Shown piece by piece: positions 52,459 to 61,630 of a DNA stretch of 64,000 nucleotides. The position numbers were made by a program, and so were the translations under genes. Source of the DNA: Senimuribacter intestinalis (GTDB lineage: Bacteria > Bacillota > Clostridia > Peptostreptococcales > Anaerovoracaceae). The stretch's first letter is position 1; every line of letters begins with the position of its first letter. The stretch is from contig CALPCJ010000008.1 of assembly GCA_943192975.1 (NCBI GenBank), forward strand, positions 62,001 to 126,000. Reading direction: 5' to 3'. The notes under the pieces are model-generated. The model saw only the letters and a list, made by a program, of their open reading frames with translations, was not told where the DNA came from and did no database searches.

Positions 52459-53574
52459 ATGAAATTCACATGCAACCAATCAGTTCTCACCAAAGCATTA
52501 AATATCGTGTCCAAAGCGGTCACATCGAGAACCACTATTCCAATTTTAAAAGGTATCCTTTTAGAAGTATCTGATAACGGCACATTAAAAATGTCAGCCT
52601 CAGATTTAGATATTACGATAGAAGAAACAATTGAAGTTGAAAACACCGAAAGCGGTTCCATTGTAGTACAGTCAAAACTTTTTGGCGATATTATCAGAAA
52701 GCTTCCTAATGCCGATGTCAGTGTGGAACAGGAAGAAGGAAACGTAATCATCAAATGCATGAATTCTCAGTTCAGTATCATAGGTCTTTCTCCTGATGAA
52801 TTTCCAAATATAAAAGATATAGAAGAAAATCAAGACAATATCGTATTCAATAAAACAATTTTAAAAGAGATGATTAGAAAAACATCTTTTGCTGCCAGCA
52901 TTGATGAATCAAAAGGTGTTATTACAGGTATTCTTATTGAGCTTTTAGCAGATGGTATAAACATGGTTGCAATCGATGGCTACAGAATGGCAATCACCAG
53001 AGAAGCTATGATTAATAAAGAAGAAAAGAACGTCATTATTTCTGCAAAAATTATGAACGAAATCAGTAAGATTTTAAGTGATGCATCAGAAGAAGATGAA
53101 AATGTAAAACTTTTCATGAGTGATAAAAAAGCTATCTTTATGATTGGCAGCGTAAAGGTTGTCCTCAGACTTCTTGACGGTGAATTCATCAAATACAAGG
53201 ATGTGCTTCCAAAAGACAATAAAATAAAAGTGAAAGTCAACAAAGGAGATTTGATGGAAAGTATAGAAAGAGCTTCCTTGCTTTCTAAAGAAGGAAAGAA
53301 CAATCTCATTAAAATGTCCATCAAAGATACCATCGTTACCATCACTTCTAAGTCTGAAGAGGGAAATGTAAAAGAAGAAGTTATCATTTCTAAAGAAGGA
53401 GAAGATTTGGATATCGGATTCAATGCAAAATATGTCCTCGACGTGATGAAATCTATCGATGATGAAGAAGTATATATGTACTTCAACACACCAATTACCC
53501 CTTGCCTTGTAGAGCCAATTGAAGGGGAAGCATTTGAATACTTGATTCTTCCTGTTAGAATCACCAACAATTAA
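52459..53574 (+). CDS. dnaN: DNA polymerase III beta sliding clamp
   Basis: 371 aa, three-domain clamp. Opening KFTCNQSVLTKALNIVSKAVTSRTTIPILKGILLEV and closing FNTPITPCLVEPIEGEAFEYLILPVRI are standard. Ribosome site CGGAGG. It tethers the polymerase to DNA. recF follows after only 2 nt. Confidence 0.97.
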   Translation: MKFTCNQSVLTKALNIVSKAVTSRTTIPILKGILLEVSDNGTLKMSASDLDITIEETIEVENTESGSIVVQSKLFGDIIRKLPNADVSVEQEEGNVIIKCMNSQFSIIGLSPDEFPNIKDIEENQDNIVFNKTILKEMIRKTSFAASIDESKGVITGILIELLADGINMVAIDGYRMAITREAMINKEEKNVIISAKIMNEISKILSDASEEDENVKLFMSDKKAIFMIGSVKVVLRLLDGEFIKYKDVLPKDNKIKVKVNKGDLMESIERASLLSKEGKNNLIKMSIKDTIVTITSKSEEGNVKEEVIISKEGEDLDIGFNAKYVLDVMKSIDDEEVYMYFNTPITPCLVEPIEGEAFEYLILPVRITNN

Positions 53575-53576
53575 TT

Positions 53577-54674
53577 ATGTACATTAAAAATATAGAGTTA
53601 ACTAATTTTAGAAATTATAACCATTTAAAAGTGGATTTTAATAAAAATGTAAATCTTTTCCTGGGTAATAACGCCCAGGGAAAGACTAATTTACTGGAAA
53701 GTATATACATTACTTCTATTGGTAGATCTTTTAGAACCAATAAGGACAGCGATCTTGTAAAATTTGATCAATCCATAGCAAAAGTTAAGGTAGAAGCTGA
53801 AAAAGAAGTCTTTGACACTTCTGTAGAAATTACCATTAAAAAAGACGCCAAGAAATCCATAAAAAAAGACGGCATCAATATCAAACGAACGTCTGAACTT
53901 CTTGAAAATATCCTGATTGTAATTTTTTCGCCGGAGGATTTGAAAATCGTCAAAGATGAGCCGGAAAAGAGAAGAAAGTTCATAGATAGAGAGCTTTGTC
54001 AGATACAACCTCTCTATTATGACAGCTTGACTAACTATAAGAAAACATTGGTTCAGCGAAACACTTATCTGAAAGAAGAAAATATAGATAACAGCATTTT
54101 GGATTTGTGGGATACCCAGCTTGCTCATTACGGCGCACGAATCATTCATATTAGAGAAAAGTTCATCAAAAAAATCAGTAATTTCAGTGGAAAGATCCAC
54201 AGCAGCATTACTAATGGAAAAGAGAGTCTTTTTCTGGAGTATAATCCTAATGTTGCATATATGGAATCGCTAGAAGATTTGGAAGGTTTTTTTTATGATG
54301 AAATCAAAAAAGCCTTTAAAAATGATTTTCGCCAGCGCACTACTACAAAAGGACCTCATAAAGATGATATTTCATTTTATGTCAATGGGATTGATATGAG
54401 AAGTTTTGGTTCTCAGGGTCAGCAGCGTACCTGTGCTCTTTCACTGAAGCTGGCTGAGCTGAATCTGATTAAAGAAGAAACCGAAGAAGATGCGATTCTG
54501 CTCCTTGACGATGTGATGAGTGAACTGGATATTGAAAGACAGGAATATCTAATCAAAACCTTGAAAAATAATCAGCTTTTTATTACTACGACTGATATTT
54601 CCGGTGAAATTTTAAAATCCTTTCCCGAAGCAAAAGTGATTTACATCGAGAAAGGGGAAATGAGAGAAAATTAA
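53577..54674 (+). CDS. recF: DNA replication/repair protein RecF
   Basis: 365 aa. ABC-type ATPase: MYIKNIELTNFRNYNHL, Walker A LGNNAQGKTNLLE, signature GSQGQQRTCALSLKLAEL and Walker B AILLLDDVMSELD. It loads RecA at gaps. It has no ribosome site of its own and starts 2 nt after the dnaN stop, so translation is coupled. The S4-domain rlbA gene usually found between dnaN and recF is absent. Confidence 0.96.
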   Translation: MYIKNIELTNFRNYNHLKVDFNKNVNLFLGNNAQGKTNLLESIYITSIGRSFRTNKDSDLVKFDQSIAKVKVEAEKEVFDTSVEITIKKDAKKSIKKDGINIKRTSELLENILIVIFSPEDLKIVKDEPEKRRKFIDRELCQIQPLYYDSLTNYKKTLVQRNTYLKEENIDNSILDLWDTQLAHYGARIIHIREKFIKKISNFSGKIHSSITNGKESLFLEYNPNVAYMESLEDLEGFFYDEIKKAFKNDFRQRTTTKGPHKDDISFYVNGIDMRSFGSQGQQRTCALSLKLAELNLIKEETEEDAILLLDDVMSELDIERQEYLIKTLKNNQLFITTTDISGEILKSFPEAKVIYIEKGEMREN

Positions 54675-54722
54675 ACCTATTAAGAATTACGATATATATC
54701 GACAGTTTTTAATAGGTTTTTT
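54673..54722 (+). terminator. Terminator after recF
   Basis: AAACCTATTAA / TTAATAGGTTT stem, 25-nt loop, then TTTCG. It separates dnaA-dnaN-recF from gyrBA. Confidence 0.85.
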
Positions 54723-54793
54723 CGTACTAAATTAACGTTTCTGCGGCTTTTTTAATAGAGTTAAGGTAAAAATGATAAAATACACTTATTTTC

Positions 54794-54822
54794 TTGTAAA
54801 ATCGCTTGTTTTAGTGTATAAT
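54794..54822 (+). promoter_or_regulatory. SigA promoter of gyrB
   Basis: TTGTAA-17 nt-TATAAT, 58 nt before the gyrB ATG. Confidence 0.65.
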
Positions 54823-54879
54823 GGAAAAAGCGCTTAAAATTAACAGAGAAAATAAAAATTGATATAAGGTGGGTGTAAG

Positions 54880-56811
54880 ATGAGCAAAGAAGAGAAAAAT
54901 CAAAATCAGTATGACGCCGCCCAAATTCAGGTACTGGAGGGTCTTGAAGCAGTTCGTAAAAGACCTGGTATGTACATAGGCAGTACCGGACCTAGAGGGC
55001 TCCATCATCTGGTATACGAAATTGTTGACAACAGTGTGGACGAAGCACTTGCTGGTTACTGTAAATCTATCAATGTAACCATTCAGAAAGATAATTCTAT
55101 TATGGTAGAAGATGACGGTCGAGGTATGCCGGTTGATAATCACCCGAAACTTGGCATTCCAGCTGTGGAAGTTATTCATACAGTCCTTCATGCCGGCGGT
55201 AAATTCGGCGGAGGAGGATATAAGGTTTCCGGCGGTCTGCACGGTGTAGGTGCTTCCGTTGTTAATGCCCTTTCTACTAGAATGGAAGTAGAAGTTAAGA
55301 GAAACGGAAACATTTACAGACAGGAATATGAAAGAGGTAAAACTGTTGCACCTCTCGCAATCGTAGGGGAATCCAAGAAGACAGGTTCTAAGACAATTTT
55401 CTGGCCGGATCCTGAAATTTTTCAGGAAACTACAGAGTACGATTATGATACTCTGCAGCACAGACTTAGAGAAATGGCGTTCCTTAACAAGGGAATTAAG
55501 ATTGTTCTTTCTGATGAAAGAGAAGGAAAGAAAAAGAAAGAAGTTTTCCATTATGAAGGCGGTCTGAAGGAATTTGTAAAGCATCTGAATAATAATAAAG
55601 ATGCCCTCCATGAGGAAATCATCTATTTTGAAGTAAGCAAAAAGGATATGGAACTTGAAGTTGCCATGCAGTATACTGATCGGTATAACGAAATGGTTCT
55701 TTCTTATGCCAATAATATTAGTACTACAGAAGGCGGTACCCATATGGCAGGCTTCCGTACAGCGCTTACAAGAGTATTCAACGACTATGCAAGAAAAAAT
55801 AAGATTTTGAAAGACAATGACGATTCCCTTGCCGGCGAAGACGTAAGAGAAGGTATTACAGCCATCGTATCTGTAAAACTGACAGAACCTCAGTTTGAAG
55901 GACAGACTAAGACAAAGCTGGGAAATACTGAGATGAGAGGTTTCGTAGAAACTTCTACCAGTGAAAATTTAACAGCTTTCCTTGAAGAAAATCCAACTCA
56001 GGCGAAAGTTATATTAGAAAAATGTCTCCGTGCATCAAGAGCCAGAGAAGCTGCAAGAAAAGCAAGAGAATTGACAAGACGAAAAAGTGCTCTTGACAGT
56101 ATTGCTTTGCCAGGAAAACTAGCCGATTGTTCTGAAAAGGATCCGGCAAAGTCTGAGATTTTCTTAGTCGAGGGTGACTCCGCAGGTGGCAGCGCAAAGC
56201 AAGGTCGTGACAGATTGAGACAGGCTGTTCTTCCGCTTCGTGGTAAAATCTTAAATGTAGAAAAAGCAAGACTGGATAAGATTTTAAATTCTGATGAAAT
56301 CAAGAATATGATTACTGCGTTTGGCTGTGGTATCGGCAACGAATTTGATGAAAACAAGCTGAGATATCACAAAATTATCATCATGACCGATGCCGACGTC
56401 GACGGCGCCCATATCAGAACATTACTGCTTACTTTCTTCTTCAGATATATGACGCCATTGATCGAAGGTGGTTATGTTTATGCTGCAAAACCGCCGCTTT
56501 TCCTGACAAAAAGAGGCAAAGAGGTTTACTATACGTACAGTGAACCTGAGCAGGACAGACTGATGGCGAAGCTGAAGGAAGACGGAAAAGCAGGTAAAAT
56601 AGACATTCAGAGATACAAGGGTCTTGGTGAAATGGACTTCCATCAGCTTTGGGAAACCACGATGGACTACAATAACAGAACCTTAATTCAGATTACCATC
56701 GACGATGCTGCAGCTGCAGACGAAGTATTTACAGTGTTGATGGGAGATAAGGTTCCGCCTAGAAAGAAATTTATCGAAGATAATGCACACTTAGCAGAAC
56801 TTGACATTTAA
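54880..56811 (+). CDS. gyrB: DNA gyrase subunit B
   Basis: 643 aa. GHKL ATPase: EAVRKRPGMYIG, DNSVDEALAG, DDGRGMPVDNHP and GGLHGVGASVVNALS. TOPRIM motifs EGDSAGGSAKQGRDR and DADVDGAHIRTLLLTFF are complete, followed by the C-terminal QRYKGLGEMDFHQLWETTMD. Ribosome site AAGGTGGG. It powers negative supercoiling with GyrA, whose gene follows by 17 nt. Confidence 0.98.
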   Translation: MSKEEKNQNQYDAAQIQVLEGLEAVRKRPGMYIGSTGPRGLHHLVYEIVDNSVDEALAGYCKSINVTIQKDNSIMVEDDGRGMPVDNHPKLGIPAVEVIHTVLHAGGKFGGGGYKVSGGLHGVGASVVNALSTRMEVEVKRNGNIYRQEYERGKTVAPLAIVGESKKTGSKTIFWPDPEIFQETTEYDYDTLQHRLREMAFLNKGIKIVLSDEREGKKKKEVFHYEGGLKEFVKHLNNNKDALHEEIIYFEVSKKDMELEVAMQYTDRYNEMVLSYANNISTTEGGTHMAGFRTALTRVFNDYARKNKILKDNDDSLAGEDVREGITAIVSVKLTEPQFEGQTKTKLGNTEMRGFVETSTSENLTAFLEENPTQAKVILEKCLRASRAREAARKARELTRRKSALDSIALPGKLADCSEKDPAKSEIFLVEGDSAGGSAKQGRDRLRQAVLPLRGKILNVEKARLDKILNSDEIKNMITAFGCGIGNEFDENKLRYHKIIIMTDADVDGAHIRTLLLTFFFRYMTPLIEGGYVYAAKPPLFLTKRGKEVYYTYSEPEQDRLMAKLKEDGKAGKIDIQRYKGLGEMDFHQLWETTMDYNNRTLIQITIDDAAAADEVFTVLMGDKVPPRKKFIEDNAHLAELDI

Positions 56812-56828
56812 GAAAGGAGGGCAAAAGT

Positions 56829-59336
56829 ATGAATACATTATTAGAAGATACAAAATTAGAACAGCATGAGATATCTAAAGAAATGAAAAAATCCTACATC
56901 GACTACTCCATGAGTGTTATTGTAGGACGTGCCCTTCCTGATGTCAGAGACGGACTGAAGCCGGTTCACAGAAGAATTCTTTACGGTATGAGCCAGCTGG
57001 GCGTTACACCGGATAAACCGCATAAAAAATCCGCCCGTATTGTCGGTGAAGTAATGGGTAAATATCACCCACACGGCGATAGCTCTATTTACGATGCTAT
57101 GGTAAGACTGGCACAAGATTTTTCTACCAGATATATGTTGGTAGATGGTCACGGAAACTTCGGTTCCGTCGATGGTGACGGCGCCGCTGCAATGCGTTAT
57201 ACAGAAGCAAGAATGACGCCGTTTTCTCTGCAGATGATCAGGGATATTGAAAAAGAAACGGTAAACTTTGTAGATAATTTTGACGGTGAAGAAAAAGAAC
57301 CAGTAGTGCTGCCAAGTAGATTTCCTAACCTTTTAGTAAATGGTTCCAACGGTATCGCCGTAGGTATGGCAACTTCCATTCCGCCGCATAATCTCAGTGA
57401 AGTCATCGATGCTACAGTAGAGTTGATTGATAACGAAGAAGCAACTGTAGAAGATTTGATGAAATATGTCAAAGGACCAGATTTTCCAACGGGTGCGACT
57501 ATCCTTGGAAAGAACGGCGTAAGAGAAGCCTACAAAACCGGTATCGGTAAGGTAAAGGTTCGTTCCTGTTGCGAAATTGAAGAAACTGATAGAGGGCGTT
57601 CACAAATTATTGTAACGGAAATTCCTTATCAGGTAAACAAAGCTAGACTCATCGAAAAGATGGCAGAACTTGTAAAGGATAAGAGAATCGAAGGCATTTA
57701 TGCAATCCGAGATGAATCCAATCGTAACGGTATGCGTATCGTCATCGAACTGAAGAGAGATGCAAATCCTCAGATTACGCTGAACAGATTATATAAGCAT
57801 ACACAGCTGCAGGAAAGCTACAGCATGATTATGATTGCTTTGGTAGACGGTCGTCCAAAGGTTCTTAATCTCTATGACATTCTTTCAGAGTACTTGAAAT
57901 TCCAGAAGGAAGTTGTAACCAGAAGAACTCAATTTGACCTGAAAAAAGCCGAAGCCAGAGCCCACATCTTAGAAGGTCTGCGTATCGCTCTTGATAATAT
58001 TGATGAAATTATTAAAATCATCAGAAGCGCATATAATGACGCAAGAGAAAAGTTGATGGAACGTTTCGGACTTTCAGAAATTCAGGCGCAGGCAATTTTG
58101 GATATGAGACTTGCCAGACTGCAAGGACTGGAAAGAGAAAAAATCGACAAAGAGTATGCTGAGCTGATGGAAAGAATCGCTTACTTTAATTCGCTGCTTG
58201 CTGATGAAAAACTGCTCATGGGTGTTGTAAAAGATGAACTTCTGGAAATCAAAGAAAAATACGGTGATGACAGAAGAACCAAGATGGTTGCAGATGTAGA
58301 TGAATTTGACGATGAAGACTTAGTTGCAGAAGAAAAAGTAGCGATTACTTTGACGCATCTTGGATATATCAAGAGAGTTCCGGCTGACACCTATAAAGCA
58401 CAGAGACGTGGCGGTAAGGGCATTACAGGCATTACGACCAGAGAAAACGACTTTGTAAAAGACCTGATTATGACCTCTACTCACGACTATCTCATGTTCT
58501 TTACCAATACAGGAAAAGCGCATAAGATTAAAGCATTTGAAATTCCAGAAGCGACAAGAACAGCTAAGGGTACGCCGGCTGTCAACTTCCTGAATCTGAT
58601 GCAGAGAGAAAGAATTACAGCAATTATTCCGGTACAGGAATTTGCAGATGATAAATTCCTCATTGCTGTAACTAAGAACGGTACGATTAAGAAGACACCG
58701 CTTTCTCAGTTTGATACGCAGAGAAAGACTGGTCTTATTGCTATCAACTTAAAGGATGACGACCAGTTAATCGGTATCAAAGAAACTACTGGAAGCAACA
58801 ATGTAATCATAGTAACCAAAAATGGTAAATGTATCTGCTTCTCTGAAGAAGATGTAAGAAGCATGGGTAGAATTGCCGGTGGTGTTCGTGCAATTAAGCT
58901 TGAAAAAGATGATGAAGTTGTAGCAATGGAACTTGTTGAACCGGGTCAGGAGCTGCTGGTAGTAACAGAAAATGGTTACGGTAAAAGAACTCCTGTAGAA
59001 GACTATAAGATTCAGGTGCGCGGCGGTAAAGGTCTTTTGACTTATGATAAATCCAAGTTCAAAAAGACCGGTGCTCTTATCGGTGCAATGGTTGTCGATG
59101 AAGATGACGAAGCTCTGATGATTAATTCAGATGGAATCATCATCAGAATCAGAGCTGGAGAAGTATCCAAACTGGGCAGAGCAACCCAGGGTGTAAAGAT
59201 TATGAAGGTCGAAGACGAAGTAAAAATTGTCGCTATGGCAAAAGTAATCAAAGAAGATGAGGAAGAGGAAGTAAAAGAAAAACCTGCAAAGGAAGAAGCA
59301 CCGAAAGAAGACGGTGACGAACAGCTTACTCTGTAA
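56829..59336 (+). CDS. gyrA: DNA gyrase subunit A
   Basis: 835 aa. Catalytic Tyr124 in RYTEARM, resistance-region residues Ser85 and Asp89 in HGDSSIYDAMV as in quinolone-susceptible enzymes, GyrA-box RRGGKGI at about 520 and a six-bladed C-terminal domain. The C-terminal tail (about 810-835) is highly acidic. AGGAGGG precedes the start. Confidence 0.98.
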   Translation: MNTLLEDTKLEQHEISKEMKKSYIDYSMSVIVGRALPDVRDGLKPVHRRILYGMSQLGVTPDKPHKKSARIVGEVMGKYHPHGDSSIYDAMVRLAQDFSTRYMLVDGHGNFGSVDGDGAAAMRYTEARMTPFSLQMIRDIEKETVNFVDNFDGEEKEPVVLPSRFPNLLVNGSNGIAVGMATSIPPHNLSEVIDATVELIDNEEATVEDLMKYVKGPDFPTGATILGKNGVREAYKTGIGKVKVRSCCEIEETDRGRSQIIVTEIPYQVNKARLIEKMAELVKDKRIEGIYAIRDESNRNGMRIVIELKRDANPQITLNRLYKHTQLQESYSMIMIALVDGRPKVLNLYDILSEYLKFQKEVVTRRTQFDLKKAEARAHILEGLRIALDNIDEIIKIIRSAYNDAREKLMERFGLSEIQAQAILDMRLARLQGLEREKIDKEYAELMERIAYFNSLLADEKLLMGVVKDELLEIKEKYGDDRRTKMVADVDEFDDEDLVAEEKVAITLTHLGYIKRVPADTYKAQRRGGKGITGITTRENDFVKDLIMTSTHDYLMFFTNTGKAHKIKAFEIPEATRTAKGTPAVNFLNLMQRERITAIIPVQEFADDKFLIAVTKNGTIKKTPLSQFDTQRKTGLIAINLKDDDQLIGIKETTGSNNVIIVTKNGKCICFSEEDVRSMGRIAGGVRAIKLEKDDEVVAMELVEPGQELLVVTENGYGKRTPVEDYKIQVRGGKGLLTYDKSKFKKTGALIGAMVVDEDDEALMINSDGIIIRIRAGEVSKLGRATQGVKIMKVEDEVKIVAMAKVIKEDEEEEVKEKPAKEEAPKEDGDEQLTL

Positions 59337-59345
59337 TTAAAAATA

Positions 59346-59400
59346 AAAGGCTGTCGCACAGTTTAAAGATTCGTTTAGATGGAGCGACAGCTTTCTTCTT
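59346..59400 (+). terminator. Terminator of gyrBA
   Basis: AAAGGCTGTCGC / GCGACAGCTTT over a 26-nt loop, then CTTCTTTTT, a few nt past the gyrA stop. Confidence 0.82.
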
Positions 59401-59440
59401 TTTGGCGCTGCACATCGTTTCTTTTCACTTATATTTTTCT

Positions 59441-59664
59441 GTACATATTTTGGAGGATTTTGTCGATAATATGCACTCCTGTGTGCATATTTTAAGAAAA
59501 AATGCCTTTAATATGCACATTTGCGCAGCTAAGAACTAAAAAAGCTGCCGAATGAACAATGAAATTGCCTTTCAACAGCTTTGACTGTACATATTTTTGA
59601 AAGTTTTTAAAAAAATATGCAGAGCGTTATGCATATTTTTAGGATTTTTTGCGAATATATGTAC
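59441..59664. repeat. Array of four 36-nt imperfect-palindrome units (copy C)
   Basis: Units at 59441-59476, 59483-59518, 59587-59622 and 59629-59664, each exactly 36 nt and arranged as two pairs with 6-nt spacers (TCCTGT and AGCGTT). The pair junctions form ATATGCAC-N6-GTGCATAT or a near version. Between the pairs a hairpin AAAGCTG / CAGCTTT (about 59540-59580) occurs. It fills most of the 383-nt gap between gyrA and the RsbW-like gene; no coding content. Same family as 20338-20549. Confidence 0.85.
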
Positions 59665-59719
59665 ATTCACAGCCAGTTATTGGATTTATAAAAATTATGC
59701 TGATAGAGGAGTTATTTAA

Positions 59720-60118
59720 ATGGATCAGTTAAAATTTACAATACCGGGAAAACCGGAATATCTGACAATGCTGCGTCTTGCAATCAGCTCGGTAGCAGTA
59801 ACCGCAGGTTTTGATCTTGATGGAGCTGAAGATATAAAAACAGCTGTATCTGAGGCTTGCAAACTGGTATCCTGCCATGGTTTTGACGGATTTTCCGACA
59901 AGTACGAACTGCAATGCAGCGTAGAGGAAGGGAGGATTGAAATCATCATAGAAGACAGATGTGAAAATCATACCCTTGAAAAGCTGCATAAACCTTGCAA
60001 AAACTGCCCAACTGAAGGAAATATCGGTGTTTATGTTATTCAAACACTGATGAATGAAGTAGAAATTAATGTTTTAGAGAACGGACAAAAGTCAATAAAA
60101 ATGGTGAAATATTTATGA
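59720..60118 (+). CDS. RsbW/SpoIIAB-like anti-sigma factor with degenerate ATPase motifs
   Basis: 132 aa, the size of RsbW-type GHKL proteins. DIKTAVSEACKLVSCHG aligns with the N-box but has Leu where the Mg-binding Asn normally stands. The D-x-G box reads EDRCENHTLE, without the Gly, and the lid reads EGNIGVYVIQTLMNEVE instead of GGLGL. It contains six cysteines, including CKNC. It overlaps the sigma gene by 4 nt (ATGA). It likely holds the sigma factor inactive, but kinase activity is doubtful, and no rsbV-like antagonist is seen here. AGAGGAG lies upstream of the start. Confidence 0.85.
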   Translation: MDQLKFTIPGKPEYLTMLRLAISSVAVTAGFDLDGAEDIKTAVSEACKLVSCHGFDGFSDKYELQCSVEEGRIEIIIEDRCENHTLEKLHKPCKNCPTEGNIGVYVIQTLMNEVEINVLENGQKSIKMVKYL

Positions 60119-60849
60119 TGGAACAAGAATTGTTTATCAAATACAAAGACAATCCCACCAGAGAACTTCGTAACGAAATTGTAGAAAAACATCTTTACAT
60201 GGTAGACATTCTGATTCGGAAATATCTAGGAAAAGGCGTAGAATATGACGATCTTTATCAGGTTGGTGCTCTTGCTCTTGTTTCTGCTGTGGAGCGCTTT
60301 GATCCGGAAAAAGGATATGAGTTCAGCTCTTTTGCAACACCAACTATTTTGGGAGAAATCAAAAAATATTTCCGGGACAAGCAATGGAGTTTAAAGGTTC
60401 CCCGCCGCCTGAAAGAGATTGCCGCGAAGGTCCAGGAAACTAAGGAAACACTTTACACGGAGTATCATCGTAAACCGACGGTGGAAGAAATCAGCAAGGC
60501 TACAGGCTTTTCAAAGGAGCAGATTATCGAGGCACAGGAAAGTTCCCAGGCTTACGGTACTTATTCTCTTGATAAAACCTTTGATGACATGGGAGAAGAT
60601 GGGGAAAGTCCGCTTCTCGAAAAGTATGCCGGTTTTGTGGAAAAAGGCTATGAACGGATTGAAATCTCTGAGATTATCAAAAAGGTAATGGCTACTTTCA
60701 GTGAGCAGCAGCTTTACATATGCAAGCAGCGGTTTATCCATAACCGCTCTCAAGCAGAAATTGCAAAGGCTCTCGGCGTTTCCCAGATGACCGTGTCGCG
60801 GGCTGAGAAAAATATTATCAGCCGGTTTCAGGAGGAACTGAAACACTAG
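60115..60849 (+). CDS. sigB: SigB/SigF/SigG-type RNA polymerase sigma factor
   Basis: 244 aa. Region 2 EYDDLYQVGALALVSAVERFDPEKGYEFSSFATPTILGEIKKYFRDKQW, region 3 VPRRLKEIAAKVQETKETL...KPTVEEISKATGFSKEQI, and region 4 HNRSQAEIAKALGVSQMTVSRAEKNIISRF are all complete. It would direct a general-stress (SigB) or sporulation (SigF/SigG) regulon. The gene order gyrA then rsbW-sigB is what I recall from C. difficile, favouring SigB. Translation is coupled to the anti-sigma gene. Confidence 0.92.
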   Translation: MMEQELFIKYKDNPTRELRNEIVEKHLYMVDILIRKYLGKGVEYDDLYQVGALALVSAVERFDPEKGYEFSSFATPTILGEIKKYFRDKQWSLKVPRRLKEIAAKVQETKETLYTEYHRKPTVEEISKATGFSKEQIIEAQESSQAYGTYSLDKTFDDMGEDGESPLLEKYAGFVEKGYERIEISEIIKKVMATFSEQQLYICKQRFIHNRSQAEIAKALGVSQMTVSRAEKNIISRFQEELKH

Positions 60850-60850
60850 A

Positions 60851-60878
60851 AAAGAGCCGCATAAATTTGCGGCTCTTT
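60851..60878. terminator. Bidirectional terminator
   Basis: AAAGAGCCGCA / TGCGGCTCTTT stem with a 6-nt loop, with T-rich tails both ways, between the convergent sigma and racemase genes. Confidence 0.88.
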
Positions 60879-60890
60879 AAGGTTTTGTAT

Positions 60891-61619
60891 TTACAGCCTT
60901 AAAATTTTAGCTGAAGCAATCTGTGGACTGATAGAAACGGAATTGTCATATCCCAGCATAACCATAGTTTCCAGGAATTTTATAGCATTTGCCATGGGTT
61001 CGATAACGGTTATATTTATGTGCTCCTCTTTCAGCCTTGCATTGAGGGTATTTGCAATATAAAACATTCCAGTACATCCCAGGCAAACTGCCTTGATGCC
61101 GTAATCGTCAGACATTTTTTTGCAGATAGAAAGCAGTCTGTCTATCAGGAAATTCGCCTGTTCACGAATATCGTTTACTTCTAAATCAACAGGGATAATA
61201 GAGGCGATATGGTCCAGCATACCTATTTGCTTTGCCTTTCTTTCTTCGTGAATAATTCCCGCTGTGTCGGTGGTAATAATACCAATTTTATCTGCGAGAA
61301 TCAGCGCAGAATGTATTGCCGCCTGATATGGACCGATAACGGGAGTAATGGCAAGTTCTCTGCAAGCAGATACGCCCGGATCATCAAAGCAATTCACATA
61401 TATGCTATCGTAGGATTTACTCAGCGTTTTTACCAGATTTACAGTTTGCCAGCCGTTGTAAATATCCTGTAAATCCGATTCAATAGAAGTGTATCCTTGC
61501 GGAATTTGTGCAAATTCGATGACCGTATCTGGATGAAGATAGGGCTGAAGATATGAAAGAATATCAGTTTTTTTGTTCTCATATTCCGCAGTCACAGGGA
61601 TTAAAAATAAAAGTTTCAT
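60891..61619 (-). CDS. Aspartate/glutamate/hydantoin racemase-family protein
   Basis: 242 aa from the ATG at 61619, which has GAGAGGAG upstream. Two catalytic-cysteine loops: YVNCFDDPGVSACRE and VCLGCTGMFYIANTLN, the pattern of Asp/Glu/hydantoin racemases. A KLLFLIPVTAEYENKKTDI opening is like hydantoin racemases. It lies 11 nt downstream of the DUF917 gene. Likely isomerises an amino acid or hydantoin derivative; the exact substrate is unknown. Confidence 0.85.
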   Translation of the reverse strand: MKLLFLIPVTAEYENKKTDILSYLQPYLHPDTVIEFAQIPQGYTSIESDLQDIYNGWQTVNLVKTLSKSYDSIYVNCFDDPGVSACRELAITPVIGPYQAAIHSALILADKIGIITTDTAGIIHEERKAKQIGMLDHIASIIPVDLEVNDIREQANFLIDRLLSICKKMSDDYGIKAVCLGCTGMFYIANTLNARLKEEHINITVIEPMANAIKFLETMVMLGYDNSVSISPQIASAKILRL

Positions 61620-61630
61620 CAGCGCTCCTC

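Noticed and set aside
54811..55743. 310-aa minus-strand reading frame opposite gyrB
   Set aside because: It is antisense to a clearly conserved gene and has no recognisable motif or ribosome site.
59680..59719. Sigma-B-type autoregulatory promoter before the RsbW-like gene
   Set aside because: No GTTTA-N13/15-GGGTA-like pair is visible upstream of the gene.
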